A stretch of DNA of 64,000 nt from Ceratothoa steindachneri. Lineage: Eukaryota > Arthropoda > Malacostraca > Isopoda > Cymothoidae. A program made the position numbers and the translations under genes. Of the stretch, positions 63,955-64,000 are shown in pieces. Each line of letters starts with the position of its first letter. Positions within the stretch are counted from its first letter, which is position 1. Below the pieces are notes generated by a model. It was not told where the DNA came from. It did not search any database and saw only the letters and a program-made list of their open reading frames with translations. The stretch lies in assembly GCA_963969495.1 (NCBI GenBank), contig OZ018317.1, positions 33,419,503 to 33,483,502 on the forward strand, in the 5' to 3' direction.

Positions 63955-64000
63955 CTTCCTAAAGAAAAACCATGTACGGGAGACTGAGGTGAAAAATGAC

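Larger units (their letters stand above)
61190..64000 (-). mobile_element. I-clade LINE with RNase H, running off the window
   Basis: On the minus strand: RT (62446-63954), RNase H (61750-62436), a C-terminal region (61380-61838) and a 3' end with a (GAA)n tail at 61192-61209. A separate RNase H domain after RT marks the I group. The 5' part, with ORF1 and endonuclease, would lie beyond 64000. Frameshifts occur in every domain. Confidence 0.87.

Overview
This window is animal nuclear DNA, most likely from an arthropod or another invertebrate. The base is AT-rich and intron-bearing. It carries CR1-type, I/Jockey-type and restriction-like-endonuclease LINEs, mariner, hAT and piggyBac relics, and Ty3/Gypsy elements. 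Nothing bacterial was seen. The organism call is an inference from the mix of repeats.

Only one host gene is recognisable: the 5' end of a mitochondrial glutamyl-tRNA synthetase (EARS2) on the minus strand. Coding exon 1 (14371-14497) carries the start codon, a presequence and the RFAPSPTG motif. Exon 2 (2800-3212) carries the rest of the class I signature. They join in phase across an intron of about 11.2 kb, and later exons lie outside the window. That intron holds a 182-nt foldback, a 263-bp repeat pair, two mariner relics and several LINE pieces. A complete CR1 LINE is inserted in one of the mariners. A TSD-flanked hAT derivative lies 323 bp upstream of the start codon.

Layout: 1-2560, a GC-rich LINE; 2.8-14.5 kb, EARS2; 15.66-23.76 kb, an old minus-strand Gypsy copy split by a young deleted Gypsy; 23.8-32.7 kb, several CR1/L2-like LINE fragments plus a decayed transposase-like gene; 32.85-41.77 kb, a nearly intact Gypsy element inside a LINE endonuclease; 42.8-45.6 kb, a piggyBac-type MITE, an RNase H fragment and a solo LTR; 45.6-61.1 kb, an unclassified minus-strand LINE broken up by four CR1 copies, one of which contains an R2-like element; 61.2-64 kb, an I-clade LINE with RNase H.

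The most unusual system is the Gypsy element at 32854-41771. It has a coiled-coil gag, five zinc knuckles, a textbook -1 frameshift signal and a first retropepsin. Reverse transcriptase and RNase H follow. Between RNase H and integrase lie an OTU-protease-like domain, with Ser where the nucleophilic Cys is expected, and a second retropepsin. A C-terminal extension with a coiled coil and three DFSGF motifs follows integrase. The diverged copy at 16.7-23.8 kb keeps the OTU-like domain, the second retropepsin and an extension in the same order, so the layout is not an accident of one copy.
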